This document shows positions 9,344-17,922 of a DNA stretch of 64,000 nucleotides, one piece after another (the stretch's first letter is position 1; each line of letters starts with the position of its first letter). The stretch is from positions 3,302,001 through 3,366,000 of the forward strand of contig NZ_CP120361.1 of the NCBI RefSeq assembly GCF_029457495.1, given 5' to 3'. Position numbers and translations under genes: made by a program. The stretch is from Chelativorans sp. AA-79 (GTDB lineage Bacteria > Pseudomonadota > Alphaproteobacteria > Rhizobiales > Rhizobiaceae). The notes under the pieces were generated by a model, which had not been told where the DNA came from, did no database searches, and worked only from the letters and a program-made list of their open reading frames with translations.

Positions 9344-10156
9344 TCAGCCGGCCGTTTCGTCCCCCGCTTTCGCCTCCCGTGCCGCGCGCCGTGAATAGGC
9401 GCGCACGCTCCAGACGAGCGAGGCGAGATAGAGGATCGCCGACACGGCCATGGTGAGCCAGGTGTAGCTCGCAAGCAGCAGGGCGTAGAAGACTACGCCC
9501 AGCATCAGCGGTATCGCCAGTTCCCGGCGCACGCGGCTGCCCGAAGCCTTGCCGGAGTAGACCGGCAGGCGGCTTACCAGCAGGAAGGCGATGACGAGCG
9601 TATAGGCGCAAGCTGCAAACGCTACGGAACGGCTCGTCTCCATACCGAGAAATCCGAGATAAACGGGCAGCATCACGAGGACGGCGCCCGCCGGCGCGGG
9701 CACGCCAACGAAATAGTCCGCCTGCCAGGCCGGGCGCTCATGATCGTCGAGCATCACGTTGAAGCGCGCGAGTCTCAGGCCGCAAGCGATGGCGAAGAGA
9801 AGCGCTGCGATCCAGCCGATGGCCCCTGCCCGATCGAGCAGATAGGCATAAAGCACCAAGGCCGGCGCCACGCCGAAATTGACGATGTCGGCAAGCGAAT
9901 CCATCTGCTCGCCGAATTTCGACGAGGCCTTGAGCATGCGCGCGATGCGCCCGTCCACCCCGTCGAGGAAGGCGGCTATGAGCACCATGATCACGGCAAG
10001 CTCCATGCGGTGCTCGAAGGCGAGCCGGATACCGGAAAGCCCGGCACAGATGGCAAGCACCGTGATGAGGTTCGGCACCATCACGCGCAACGGGATCTCG
10101 CGGATGCGCGGGCCACCGCCGCCATGCGGTTCGAAAGGAGGAAACGGTCCGGCCAT
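9344..10156 (-). CDS. pssA: CDP-diacylglycerol--serine O-phosphatidyltransferase
   Basis: Integral membrane enzyme making phosphatidylserine from CDP-diacylglycerol and serine, the first step to phosphatidylethanolamine. It carries the CDP-alcohol phosphatidyltransferase signature DG-x2-AR-x8-G-x3-D-x3-D (from FLDGVDGRIARML to EQMDSLAD) and about seven to eight hydrophobic segments over 270 residues. It starts two bases after the psd stop, so both are one operon in pathway-linked order. The family is firm. Confidence 0.95.
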   Translation of the reverse strand: MAGPFPPFEPHGGGGPRIREIPLRVMVPNLITVLAICAGLSGIRLAFEHRMELAVIMVLIAAFLDGVDGRIARMLKASSKFGEQMDSLADIVNFGVAPALVLYAYLLDRAGAIGWIAALLFAIACGLRLARFNVMLDDHERPAWQADYFVGVPAPAGAVLVMLPVYLGFLGMETSRSVAFAACAYTLVIAFLLVSRLPVYSGKASGSRVRRELAIPLMLGVVFYALLLASYTWLTMAVSAILYLASLVWSVRAYSRRAAREAKAGDETAG

Positions 10157-10158
10157 GG

Positions 10159-10854
10159 TCAGGAGACCCGCACGAACGGCGGCGGAGCGTCGCTGCCGAA
10201 CTCGGCGATGATGGTTTCACCGCCCACGGAGACCTGGCCGATGGCCACGCGCGGGCGCGCCTCCCGCGGGAGATACACGTCGACACGCGAGCCGAAGCGG
10301 ATGAGGCCGAAGCGCTCGCCCACGGAAATCTCGCCCGGCGCCTCGGCCCAGCAGAGGATGCGGCGCGCGACGAGACCCGCAATCTGCACGACCGCGACGG
10401 GACCGTGCGGGCTTTCGATGATCAGGCTGTTGCGCTCGTTCTCCGTGCTCGCCTTGTCCAGGTCGGCGTTGAGGAAGCGGCCCGGCCGGTGCTCGATGAG
10501 CGAGATGCGGCCGCGCACCGGCGCGCGGTTGATGTGGCAGGAGAACACGTTCATGAAGACCGAAACGCGCGTCATCTCGCCGGAAAGCCCGAGTTCCGGG
10601 GGAGGAAGCGCGGGCCCCACGGAGGAGACGATGCCGTCGGCCGGCGCGATGACCAGCCGGTCGTCCACCGGCGTGATTCTCGGCGGATCGCGGAAGAAGT
10701 AGGCGCACCAGGCCGTCAGCAGCAACCCGATCCAGAAGAGCGGCTCCCAGACAAGGCCGAGAATGACCGAGCCGACCGCGAAGCCGGCGATGAAACGGTA
10801 CCCCTCGCGGTGAATGGGCACCAGCGTGTTCCTGATCGTATCTGCTAGGCTCAT
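10159..10854 (-). CDS. psd: phosphatidylserine decarboxylase proenzyme
   Basis: Converts phosphatidylserine to phosphatidylethanolamine. The protein is 231 residues, the short archaeal/alphaproteobacterial type. Seen are two N-terminal hydrophobic segments, [11 protein letters not shown], the histidine-containing [11 protein letters not shown], and the C-terminal self-cleavage region [12 protein letters not shown], where cleavage before the serine gives the pyruvoyl subunit. It is the first gene of the psd-pssA operon. Upstream (10855-11050) is a divergent promoter region with CAATTG-rich sequence and a small perfect hairpin at 10970-10984. Confidence 0.94.
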   Translation of the reverse strand: MSLADTIRNTLVPIHREGYRFIAGFAVGSVILGLVWEPLFWIGLLLTAWCAYFFRDPPRITPVDDRLVIAPADGIVSSVGPALPPPELGLSGEMTRVSVFMNVFSCHINRAPVRGRISLIEHRPGRFLNADLDKASTENERNSLIIESPHGPVAVVQIAGLVARRILCWAEAPGEISVGERFGLIRFGSRVDVYLPREARPRVAIGQVSVGGETIIAEFGSDAPPPFVRVS

Positions 10855-11050
10855 GGCTCTCCGCTTCCCGGCAACTGAGGTCTGGTCCTCCTATCGGAAA
10901 GGGCTTCCGCCTGCAACGCGGGGTGATGACTGTCTCATTGTTTCAATTGTACATAAATTGTGATTGTCACGGGAGAAACTCCCGCCCTGTCGGCTTTGCG
11001 CCCGCGCTCTAGTTCCAGGTTCATGGATGGACATTTCGAGGGAGGCCTCC

Positions 11051-11494
11051 ATGAAATACCAGAGCCCGCAGGAACTGACCGCAACCGCAACGACCTACAC
11101 GCTACCGCCGCAACCCAGAATGTCGCGCCGCCAACGGATCGAGCGTTGGGCGGAACTGCTCGACCAGCATGAAGGCGCGCTGAATGCGCTGAGGCGGGTC
11201 GAATATCTTTCTCCCGACGAACGCCGGGCCTATCGGGGCGCCAACACGCCGCTCACCGTCGCATTCAGCGATCCCATGCTGCGCGAAGAAGGCCTCAAGA
11301 GCGACCGGCTCGGCGATACGATGGATTTCTTCGACATGAGCGACCATGATGCGCATCTGCTCCTCTGCGACTGCCGCTATCACGGCAGCATGACGGGACC
11401 GGTGGTTGCCAGGCGCCTACGCCAGCATGCAGACCGGAAGGAACGCCGTGCAAGGGTGATGCGCGGCATCAGCCGCTTCTTCGGATTTGCCTGA
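11051..11494 (+). CDS. conserved hypothetical protein of Rhizobiales type
   Basis: A 147-residue soluble protein. The ATG at 11051 has a strong ribosome site (GGGAGG five bases ahead) and is preferred to the in-frame ATG at 10964. There is no signal peptide and no membrane segment. The middle is acidic and histidine containing (FDMSDHDAHLLLCDCRYHGSM) and the C-terminus is basic (RRLRQHADRKERRARVMRG). I do not recognise a functional domain. It is divergent from psd and convergent with the BTLCP peptidase gene. It looks like a real, well-formed gene by its ribosome site and codon use. Confidence 0.7.
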   Translation: MKYQSPQELTATATTYTLPPQPRMSRRQRIERWAELLDQHEGALNALRRVEYLSPDERRAYRGANTPLTVAFSDPMLREEGLKSDRLGDTMDFFDMSDHDAHLLLCDCRYHGSMTGPVVARRLRQHADRKERRARVMRGISRFFGFA

Positions 11495-11542
11495 GTAACA
11501 GTGTAGCGCGCCGCCTTTGGTGGCGCGCTACAACCCGGATCG

Positions 11543-12160
11543 TCAGATGACCGGTTTGGCCGTGCCGATGCGCTCCCAGTTCCGGCCATTCCCCGGTGAC
11601 TGCCGCGCGAAATAGCGATAGGGCGTGCGCGACCAGTCCTTCACCGCGTCGGTCATGTTATCCAGCACGAGGTCGCCCTTTGTGGTGCGCACCGTGAGCA
11701 CGGTGTGCCCCTCCCCGCCGCTGCGGGCCACCGTAAGAAGCAGGGCCGATGCCGGCCAGCCGAGCTTCATGAGTTCCGCCTTCTTGAGAAGGGCGAAGTC
11801 CTCGCAGTCTCCGTATTTCCCCGGCAGCCTCCAGTCGTCCTCCCGGCCCGTCGTGGCCAGATCGGAGCGCTCGATCACGCGCCGGTTCACCGCCTTGTTG
11901 ACACTTGCGAGCTCGGCATGGTGCCGGGTGGTCAGTTCCACCGGCCTCAAGCTCCCGTCCGTGGCGCAAAGGGCCTTATAGCGATTGCAGAAATCATGGA
12001 ACGCCGGGGGTGCGAAAGCGTGCCCCAGCATCTGCATGCGCGTGCCGCCGCCTATGGAAGCTTCCGTCCGCTCCGGCAAGGGCGAAATCGAACCGGTCGA
12101 AGTGCTGCTGCAGCCTGCGCTTGCAAGGAGGAGAGCGAGCAAGGCTATTCTGGGACGCAT
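11543..12160 (-). CDS. transglutaminase-like cysteine peptidase (BTLCP/LapG-like) lipoprotein
   Basis: A bacterial transglutaminase-like cysteine proteinase (family PF06035, the LapG family). The predicted triad is Cys in KYGDCEDFALLK, His in GEGHTVLTV and Asp in DLVLDNM. The N-terminus is a signal peptide with a lipobox-like ASAGC, so the protein is probably membrane anchored in the periplasm. LapG-type enzymes release surface adhesins near their N-terminus; whether this one does so is unknown. The start at 12160 has AGGGG seven bases ahead; an ATG at 12184 is possible. It is divergent from the glycine-repeat secreted protein, a possible partner (inference). Confidence 0.82.
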   Translation of the reverse strand: MRPRIALLALLLASAGCSSTSTGSISPLPERTEASIGGGTRMQMLGHAFAPPAFHDFCNRYKALCATDGSLRPVELTTRHHAELASVNKAVNRRVIERSDLATTGREDDWRLPGKYGDCEDFALLKKAELMKLGWPASALLLTVARSGGEGHTVLTVRTTKGDLVLDNMTDAVKDWSRTPYRYFARQSPGNGRNWERIGTAKPVI

Positions 12161-12504
12161 CGTGGGACCCCTGTCGGTAGGCATCCCCTAGATTGGCACC
12201 GGAACGTTAAGCAACTCCTGCCGAAGCCACCGAAGGCGCTCTCCACAAACGAAACGTTACGGGCGGAAAGCTTCGCCTTTCCCCCAAATGCGCGAGAGGC
12301 GGCGTCCTCCGCGCGGACGATAAGTGGCCTACCCTTCTAATGAGGATGACGGAGGAATTACCTCAAGAGCAGGCAGGGAGACAATCAATTCGATCTATAC
12401 GTTCATCAATATTGATCACAACAACTAATGCGTTACATATATATTTATAATCAACTTATAAATGTAAGTTCCGTCGCATCTTCTTTGAGTTGGGGGAAAA
12501 GGAA
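12161..12504. other. AT-rich divergent intergenic region
   Basis: About 340 bases with no convincing gene lie between the divergent peptidase and glycine-repeat genes. The right third (about 12380-12480) is strikingly AT-rich for this genome and contains an imperfect palindrome at 12433-12467: outer arms TTACAT/ATGTAA and inner perfect arms TTTATAA/TTATAAA with a five-base centre. This is likely the promoter and operator region of the repeat-protein gene. No binding protein can be named. Confidence 0.5.
12433..12467. promoter_or_regulatory. AT-rich palindrome upstream of glycine-repeat protein
   Basis: The inner arms TTTATAA (12444-12450) and TTATAAA (12456-12462) are perfect complements. 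The outer TTACAT (12433-12438) and ATGTAA (12462-12467) are also complementary, with six unmatched bases on the left side. The site ends about 37 bases before the ATG of the repeat-protein gene, a plausible operator position. The function is inferred from position only. Confidence 0.4.
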
Positions 12505-13650
12505 ATGCGACTCGTAAAATACATAATATACAACACGACAATGCTGGCAACAGTCGGATTCATCTCATCCGTAGCTGCCGTGCCAGCGCAGGCTCAAAGC
12601 AACGTCCGGCCGGTTCTTGCCCGTGAACAGTGCAGTCCGCTGACGGATCAGAATTATACGCTTTGCTGCATCGCGCTCAATCGGAACCGGCTGCTTACCC
12701 GCGAAGAGCTGGCGCAATGTCCGCCGCTCACGACGAGCCGCATCCAGGACACCATCAACGCCTTCGGCGGCAGCGAAAGCCGTTTCAGCAACAGCGAAGA
12801 CAGCAACTTCGGCGGCATCAGCCTCGGCTTCGGTGGCGGCGTCGGTAGCGGCGGCGGCGACAACGGCGGTGGCGGCGGCGACAATGGCGGCGGCGGCAGC
12901 GGCGGCGGCGACAACGGCGGCGGCGACAACGGCGGCGGCGACAACGGCGGCGGCGACAACGGCGGCGGCGACAACGGCGGCGGCGGCGACAACGGCGGCG
13001 GCGACAACGGCGGCGGCGACAACGGCGGCGGCGACAACGGCGGCGGCGACAACGGCGGCGGCGACAACGGCGGCGGCGGCGACAACGGCGGCGGCGACAA
13101 CGGCGGCGGCGACAACGGCGGCGGCGGCGACAACGGCGGCGGCGACAACGGCGGCGGCGGCGACAACGGCGGCGGCGGCGACAACGGCGGCGGCGACAAC
13201 GGCGGCGGCGACAACGGCGGCGGCGACAACGGCGGCGGCGACAACGGCGGCGGCGACAACGGCGGTGGCCATGGCGGTGGCCATGGTGGCGGTCACGGCG
13301 GCGGCCATGGTGGCGGTCACGGCGGCGGCCATGGTGGCGGTCACGGCGGCGGCCATGGTGGCGGTCACGGCGGCGGCTGGGGCGGTGGCCATGGCGGCGG
13401 TCACGGCGGTGGTGGCCATGGCGGCGGCTGGGGCGGTGGCCACGGCGGTGGCCACGGCGGCGGCCATGGCGGCGGCCACGGCGGCGGCTGGGGCGGTGGC
13501 CACGGCGGCGGCTGGGGCGGCAAAGGGAATCCCGGCAACGACAAGAACGTCGGATCGGCCGGTGAAGGACCGGGGCCGCATTCGTCCGGCGATTTCGGCC
13601 CAACAGGAAACTCGGGCAAGGGGGATGCGCACGGAAGTTTCAAAGGGTAA
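12505..13650 (+). CDS. secreted glycine-rich repeat protein (GGGDN and GGGH/GGGW repeats)
   Basis: A 381-residue exported protein. It has a signal peptide ending near AVPAQAQS, then a globular segment (about residues 33-115) with four cysteines (EQCSPL, YTLCC, LAQCPPL), then about 25 units of GGGDN or GGGGDN, then about 17 GGGH and four GGGW units, and a polar tail (GKGNPGNDKNVG). The ATG at 12505 follows AAAAGGA; an in-frame TTG at 12490 is less likely. Asp/Asn and His clusters could bind metal ions, or the repeats could be a structural or adhesive spacer (inference). The family is not recognised. The spacing is not that of RTX nonapeptides. Confidence 0.8.
   Translation: MRLVKYIIYNTTMLATVGFISSVAAVPAQAQSNVRPVLAREQCSPLTDQNYTLCCIALNRNRLLTREELAQCPPLTTSRIQDTINAFGGSESRFSNSEDSNFGGISLGFGGGVGSGGGDNGGGGGDNGGGGSGGGDNGGGDNGGGDNGGGDNGGGDNGGGGDNGGGDNGGGDNGGGDNGGGDNGGGDNGGGGDNGGGDNGGGDNGGGGDNGGGDNGGGGDNGGGGDNGGGDNGGGDNGGGDNGGGDNGGGDNGGGHGGGHGGGHGGGHGGGHGGGHGGGHGGGHGGGHGGGWGGGHGGGHGGGGHGGGWGGGHGGGHGGGHGGGHGGGWGGGHGGGWGGKGNPGNDKNVGSAGEGPGPHSSGDFGPTGNSGKGDAHGSFKG
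12850..13523 (+). repeat. coding tandem repeats, 15-18 bp and 12 bp units
   Basis: The first block (about 12850-13260) is built of the 15-mer encoding GGGDN, with some 18-mers carrying one more GGC. The second (about 13261-13523) is built of 12-mers encoding GGGH or GGGW. Codon choice is nearly uniform in the first block (GGC, GAC, AAC) and alternates CAT/CAC in the second, so the first block is probably the more recently expanded. Such arrays are prone to length change. Confidence 0.9.
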
Positions 13651-13691
13651 GGCGCATCGGGAGGCGGACCGCAATTGCGATCCGTACGACT

Positions 13692-13727
13692 GGAGGGCTG
13701 CTCGAGGGAGAGCGGTCCTCCTTTTTT
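13692..13727 (+). terminator. rho-independent-like terminator after the repeat protein
   Basis: GGAGG at 13692 can pair with CCTCC near 13717-13721, with further pairing between GCTGCTC and GAGAGCGG including G-T pairs. The hairpin is followed by six Ts at 13722-13727. It lies about 40 bases after the stop of the glycine-repeat gene. Confidence 0.6.
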
Positions 13728-13851
13728 CAGTAACCGGGGAGGCTTGCCCGATCCTACCCTGCTGCCGGCATGAGATTCTCATTTCCTGGCCGCCGAGCGC
13801 CAGTCCCGCCGCAAACGAGGCTTTCTGAGTTGCGGCAGCGAAGGGCGTCGT

Positions 13852-13880
13852 GAGGCGGAAAGCGCACACGCTTCCGCCTC
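13852..13880. repeat. hairpin touching the ABC exporter stop codon
   Basis: GAGGCGGAA-a-GCG and CGC-TTCCGCCTC form a near-perfect stem with a four-base loop. The right arm reaches the exporter stop codon (13879-13881, minus strand). There is no T-run on either side, so it may limit transcription or protect the mRNA end rather than act as a classical terminator. Confidence 0.4.
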
Positions 13881-15756
13881 AATAGGTCGGCGCCTTGCGC
13901 ACCACGACGCCCATCTCGTCCGTCTCGCGGGCGCGGCGCAGGCGCTCCTCGGCCTCACTCGCCTCACGCTGGCGCGCCCACATGTCGGCATAAAGCCCGC
14001 GTGCGTCGAGCAGCTCGCGATGGGTTCCGCGCTCGGCGATGCGCCCGTCCTTCAGGACGATGATCTCGTCGGCGCCGATCACGGTCGACAGGCGATGGGC
14101 GATGACCAGGGTGGTGCGCCCCCGGCTCACCATGTCCAAGGCCGCCTGGATCTCCTGCTCCGTATGCGTGTCGAGCGCGGAGGTCGCCTCGTCCAGGATG
14201 AGGATCGGCGGCGCCTTCAGGATGGTGCGGGCGATCGCCACGCGCTGCTTCTCGCCGCCCGAGAGCTTCAGGCCACGCTCGCCAACCATGGTGTCGTAAC
14301 CGTCCGGCAGGCTTTCCACGAAACCGCTGATCTGGGCGAGTTCGGCCGCGCGGCGAACCTCCTCGTCCGTGGCACCGGGCCGGCCGTAGCGGATGTTGTA
14401 GCGAATAGTGTCGTTGAAAAGCACCGTGTCCTGCGGGACCATGCCGATCGCCGCCCGCAGGCTCTCCTGGGTGACGTCGCGCACATCCTGCCCGTCGATC
14501 CGGATCGCGCCCTGCTGGATGTCGTAGAAGCGGAAGAGCAGGCGCGAGATGGTCGACTTGCCCGCACCCGAGGGGCCGACCACGGCCACCGTCCGGCCGG
14601 CGGGGATGTCGAAGCTGATGCCCTTCAGGATCGGCCGGGCGGGATCGTAAGCGAACACCACATTTTCGAAACGCACATCGCCTTCCGTCACCTCGAGCGG
14701 CCCTGCTCCCGGCTTGTCCTTCACCTCGGGCGGCACGTCGAGCAGGTCGAACATCTGCTCGATATCCGTCAGCCCCTGGCGGATCTCGCGATACATGAAA
14801 CCGATGAAATTGAGCGGCACGGAAAGCTGCATCAGCATGGCGTTGATGAAGACGAAGTCGCCAATCGTCTGCGTGCCCCGCATCACCTCCCAGGCGGACA
14901 GCCCCATGGAGGCCATCATGCCCAGCCCGAAGATCACCCCCTGGCCGAAATTGAGCCAGCCGAGCGAGGTCCAGGTCTTCGTCGCCGCCTCCTCGTAGCG
15001 GCCCATGGAGGCATCGAAGCGGCGGGCCTCCATCGCCTCGTTGTTGAAATACTTCACCGTCTCGAAATTGAGCAGCGAATCGATCGCCTTTGTGTTGGCC
15101 TCCGTGTCGGACTCGTTCATCTGCCGGCGGATGCCGATGCGCCAGTCGCTCGCCCGGATGGTGAACCAGACATAGAGGCACACGGTGGCGGCCATGATGG
15201 TCACGTAGATCCAGCCATAGTTCACCGCGAAGATGACAGCGACCAGCGCGAACTCGATCATGGTGGGCACGGCGCTCAGGATCGCCAGCCGGACGATGGA
15301 TTCGATGCCCTTGGTGCCACGCTCGATGATGCGCGACAGGCCGCCCGTCTTGCGCTCCAGATGGAAGCGCAGGGACAGCGAATGCATGTGCACGAAGGTG
15401 CGGCGGGCGAGCTGGCGCACCGCGTTCTGGCCGACGCGCGCGAAGAGCGCCTCGTTGAGCTGGTCGAGGCCGAGCTGGACGATGCGCATCAGGTTGTAGG
15501 CCACCACCAGCATCAGCGGAGCGGCGAGGAAGGCGGGCAGATAGGCAGGCAGGGCTCCACCGCCCGAAAGCGCGTTCGTGGCCCATTTGTAGAAGAAGGG
15601 CACGAGCACCAGAACGACCTGGCCCAGCACCAGGAAGAAACCGGCGGTGGCCACGCGCGCCTTCAGGTCCGGCCGGCTGGAGGGCCACATAAACGGCCAG
15701 AGATTGGCGAGCGTGCGCAGCACGGAGCCGGATTCGGCGGAAACGGTCTTGGCCAT
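13879..15756 (-). CDS. ABC transporter with fused permease and ATPase domains, Atm1/heavy-metal exporter type
   Basis: A 625-residue half-transporter. The N-terminal half has about six membrane segments and Atm1-like sequence (FFYKWATNAL, ETVKYFNNEAMEARRFD). The C-terminal ATPase has Walker A GPSGAGKST, signature LSGGEKQRVAIAR and Walker B PILILDEATSALD. Atm1-type bacterial proteins export glutathione-linked metal or sulfur species. The start at 15756 is chosen over an upstream in-frame start because the arsR gene ends four bases ahead at 15761. Co-transcription with an ArsR repressor suggests metal- or redox-inducible export (inference). Confidence 0.93.
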   Translation of the reverse strand: MAKTVSAESGSVLRTLANLWPFMWPSSRPDLKARVATAGFFLVLGQVVLVLVPFFYKWATNALSGGGALPAYLPAFLAAPLMLVVAYNLMRIVQLGLDQLNEALFARVGQNAVRQLARRTFVHMHSLSLRFHLERKTGGLSRIIERGTKGIESIVRLAILSAVPTMIEFALVAVIFAVNYGWIYVTIMAATVCLYVWFTIRASDWRIGIRRQMNESDTEANTKAIDSLLNFETVKYFNNEAMEARRFDASMGRYEEAATKTWTSLGWLNFGQGVIFGLGMMASMGLSAWEVMRGTQTIGDFVFINAMLMQLSVPLNFIGFMYREIRQGLTDIEQMFDLLDVPPEVKDKPGAGPLEVTEGDVRFENVVFAYDPARPILKGISFDIPAGRTVAVVGPSGAGKSTISRLLFRFYDIQQGAIRIDGQDVRDVTQESLRAAIGMVPQDTVLFNDTIRYNIRYGRPGATDEEVRRAAELAQISGFVESLPDGYDTMVGERGLKLSGGEKQRVAIARTILKAPPILILDEATSALDTHTEQEIQAALDMVSRGRTTLVIAHRLSTVIGADEIIVLKDGRIAERGTHRELLDARGLYADMWARQREASEAEERLRRARETDEMGVVVRKAPTY

Positions 15757-15760
15757 CGGC

Positions 15761-16123
15761 TCAGCTCTTCCCGTTCTCGGATGGGGCGGTACTGGCGGCC
15801 ATGCAGTCGGAAACCAGACCGTTGAAGGCACGGGACAGCGCAAGGAGCGCTTCCCTGTCGATCGTATAGTTGGACCGCTGGGCCTGCGGCCGCATGCGCA
15901 CCAACCCGGCGTCCAGAAGCACCTTCAGATGTTGCGAGACGGTGGATTGGGCAAGCGGCAGGCGCCCCGCGACATCCTTGCAGCAACAGGCATCAGCCGC
16001 GGCGAGCTGGCGCAGGATCTCGATGCGGGCCGGATGGGAAAGCGCAGCGAGCCCCCGCGCCAGCGCCTCCGGCGCGCAGCAGCCGGTCGCCATGGAGAGG
16101 AGATCTTCGTCATGCTCTTTCAT
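15761..16123 (-). CDS. ArsR/SmtB family metal- or redox-sensing repressor
   Basis: A 120-residue winged-helix repressor with the ArsR core (LSHPARIEILRQLA, then LAQSTVSQHLKVLLDAGLV, then YTID). It carries two cysteine clusters, Cys15-Cys16 and Cys46-Cys47-Cys48 (DACCCKDV), placed before the recognition helix like metal-binding ArsR/CadC sites. The start codon lies inside a perfect 23-bp palindrome, so binding there would block the gene itself. No ribosome site is visible ahead of the ATG, so a leaderless transcript or the internal ATG at codon 11 is possible. The first gene of the operon with the exporter. Confidence 0.9.
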   Translation of the reverse strand: MKEHDEDLLSMATGCCAPEALARGLAALSHPARIEILRQLAAADACCCKDVAGRLPLAQSTVSQHLKVLLDAGLVRMRPQAQRSNYTIDREALLALSRAFNGLVSDCMAASTAPSENGKS

Positions 16124-16144
16124 CGTATATCGGCGATATACGAT
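16122..16144. promoter_or_regulatory. 23-bp perfect palindromic operator overlapping the arsR start codon
   Basis: The arms ATCGTATATCG and CGATATACGAT (11 bp each) flank a single central G. The left end includes two bases of the arsR ATG (16121-16123, minus strand). An AT-rich dyad of this kind is typical of ArsR family operators; direct autorepression is inferred. Confidence 0.75.
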
Positions 16145-16284
16145 GATGGCTTTCCGCGCAAGGCTTGTCCGGGAGAAAGGGTTCGATCGGCTCTATTCGC
16201 CGATGACCGATGCACGGTTCTGTTGGAGAATATCCCGCAGGCGATCCCTACCGAATTCCCGCGTGCCCTCCGGCAACGGCAGGA

Positions 16285-17922
16285 TCACTCCGCCGCCTTC
16301 TGAGCCGCGGTCTCCGGCTTGACAGCTTGCTCGCCTATGGCGCCGAGATCGGCTTTCTCGCCTTCATTCGTCTCGTCAGGCAAGCTGAAGATCTGGCCTG
16401 GCCAGATTCGGTCGGGATCGTTGATCTGGTTCTGGTTGGCGAGATAGATCGTGGTGTAGCGGACACCGCGCCCATAGACCCGGCGCGAGATCTCCCAGAG
16501 CGTGTCGCCACGCCGGATGATGACTGCGCCGTCCACGGGTTCGAGCGCCGGGGAAACCCCTGCTTCGCCAGCCGCTCCCTGCAGGGCATCCAGGCTGGCG
16601 GAGGCCACCTCTGCGGATGTGCGTGGCGTCGCTTGCATCATGGCGGAACCGCCGCCTGCCTGCCCCGCGCCGGTGGAGCCCCCGGCTGTGGATCCATCGC
16701 CGGCCGGACTTCCGTTCGCTGCCGCAGCAGGCCTGCCGTCACTGCCTCCGGCAGATGCCCGGCCGTCGGCCCGGGGCCAACCATCGCCCTGCCGGCGTGC
16801 GGGAGCCACGGCGGCGATCTTCTCGCCCTGATGCCGCTCGAAGGGTACCGCGGCGCGGGCGATCACCGTGGCTCCGTCCTCGGCCAGCACATCCGCGCGA
16901 ATGATGTAGTCGCCCACCGGCAGTTCGCGCTCGGCCTCGATCAGGAACCGGCCCTCGGGCGAGGCGATGGTCTGGCCGAGCAGGATGTCGTTCGCATAGA
17001 CCCGCACCAGCCGGCCCGGCGCAGCCCTGCCCGCCGCGAAGACGTCCCGTCCGTCGATCTCGACGGCCTCGATGAACGGGGCCACATCCTGAGATGTGTC
17101 GCCGGCCGAGCTTTCCGTGGCCGGGGCGGCAGCGTCCGAGGCGGCCTGGCCCGCACCACCGGCGGCATCTCCGTCCCGGCCCGGCTCCGCATTCGGCTTG
17201 GCCTCGGCGATCTCGGCAGGCGCGCCTTCGTCGCCGGTTGCCTGCCCGCCCGTCGGTTCGGCGGCTCCCGCAGGCCCGCTGCGGGCGCCATCGCCGCCCT
17301 TCCCTGCCTCGGCCATCGTCTGTCCGCCCGACATCCCCGGCGGCTGCTGCCCGGCCTCTGGCGCCGTGATGAGACGGCTCGGTTCGCCGGGCTGCTGCAC
17401 CAGCGCCACCACCTGCCCGCTTTCCGCGGTGGGAATGGAAACGACCGCCGTCTCCAGCGATGTGGCCGCGACATTGTCCTTCGAGGTGGAGCGCAGGACG
17501 ATATTGTGCTCGCCGGGCTTCAACGGATCGTCGAGAACGGCGGCGAAATCGCCGCCAAGCCCGGTCGTGGTTCTGGCGAGAACCGACGAGCCGCTGACGA
17601 TCTCGACTTCGGAACCGGCCTCGGCCCTGCCGGCGATGACGAGAGAACCGTCCGGCTCTGCGCGCAGGAGATCGAAGGCGGGCACAACCACCTTCTCTTG
17701 GCCGGAGGCAATGTCGGCCCCTGCCATCGCCGTGGTCGCGCCGCCTTCCGCCGCATCCCCGGCGGTCGCGCCGGATCGGACTTCTGTCGGCTGTGCGGGA
17801 GCATCGGCCACAGCCGAAGCTTTCTCGGTCTGCGGGTGGAAAACGCCGCTCCAATAAACCGCGGCGCCGACGATCAGGACTCCGGCGATGAGAAGCAGCG
17901 CTCTGAGCGGAGTTGTAACCAT
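16285..17922 (-). CDS. LysM domain protein with bacterial Ig-like repeats
   Basis: A 545-residue envelope protein. An N-terminal membrane anchor (about 6-24) is followed by two Ig-like segments (one around LVIAGRAEAGSEVEIVSG, one around DVFAAGRAAPGRLVRVYAND) separated by a long Ala/Gly/Pro-rich linker. A C-terminal LysM motif (GDTLWEISRRVYG ... INDPDRIWPGQIFSLP) binds peptidoglycan. The layout matches LysM proteins common in Rhizobiales whose role is cell-wall attachment. It is divergent from the LOG-family gene with 193 bases between. No enzymatic domain is seen. Confidence 0.85.
   Translation of the reverse strand: MVTTPLRALLLIAGVLIVGAAVYWSGVFHPQTEKASAVADAPAQPTEVRSGATAGDAAEGGATTAMAGADIASGQEKVVVPAFDLLRAEPDGSLVIAGRAEAGSEVEIVSGSSVLARTTTGLGGDFAAVLDDPLKPGEHNIVLRSTSKDNVAATSLETAVVSIPTAESGQVVALVQQPGEPSRLITAPEAGQQPPGMSGGQTMAEAGKGGDGARSGPAGAAEPTGGQATGDEGAPAEIAEAKPNAEPGRDGDAAGGAGQAASDAAAPATESSAGDTSQDVAPFIEAVEIDGRDVFAAGRAAPGRLVRVYANDILLGQTIASPEGRFLIEAERELPVGDYIIRADVLAEDGATVIARAAVPFERHQGEKIAAVAPARRQGDGWPRADGRASAGGSDGRPAAAANGSPAGDGSTAGGSTGAGQAGGGSAMMQATPRTSAEVASASLDALQGAAGEAGVSPALEPVDGAVIIRRGDTLWEISRRVYGRGVRYTTIYLANQNQINDPDRIWPGQIFSLPDETNEGEKADLGAIGEQAVKPETAAQKAAE

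Noticed and set aside
12850..13523. CRISPR array
   Set aside because: The repeats are contiguous in-frame coding units without spacers, and no cas gene is present.
12565..13869. Alanine/valine- or proline-serine-rich proteins in other frames of the glycine repeat
   Set aside because: Any short-period repeat is open in several frames; only the plus-strand frame has a start with ribosome site, signal peptide and a non-repeat head.
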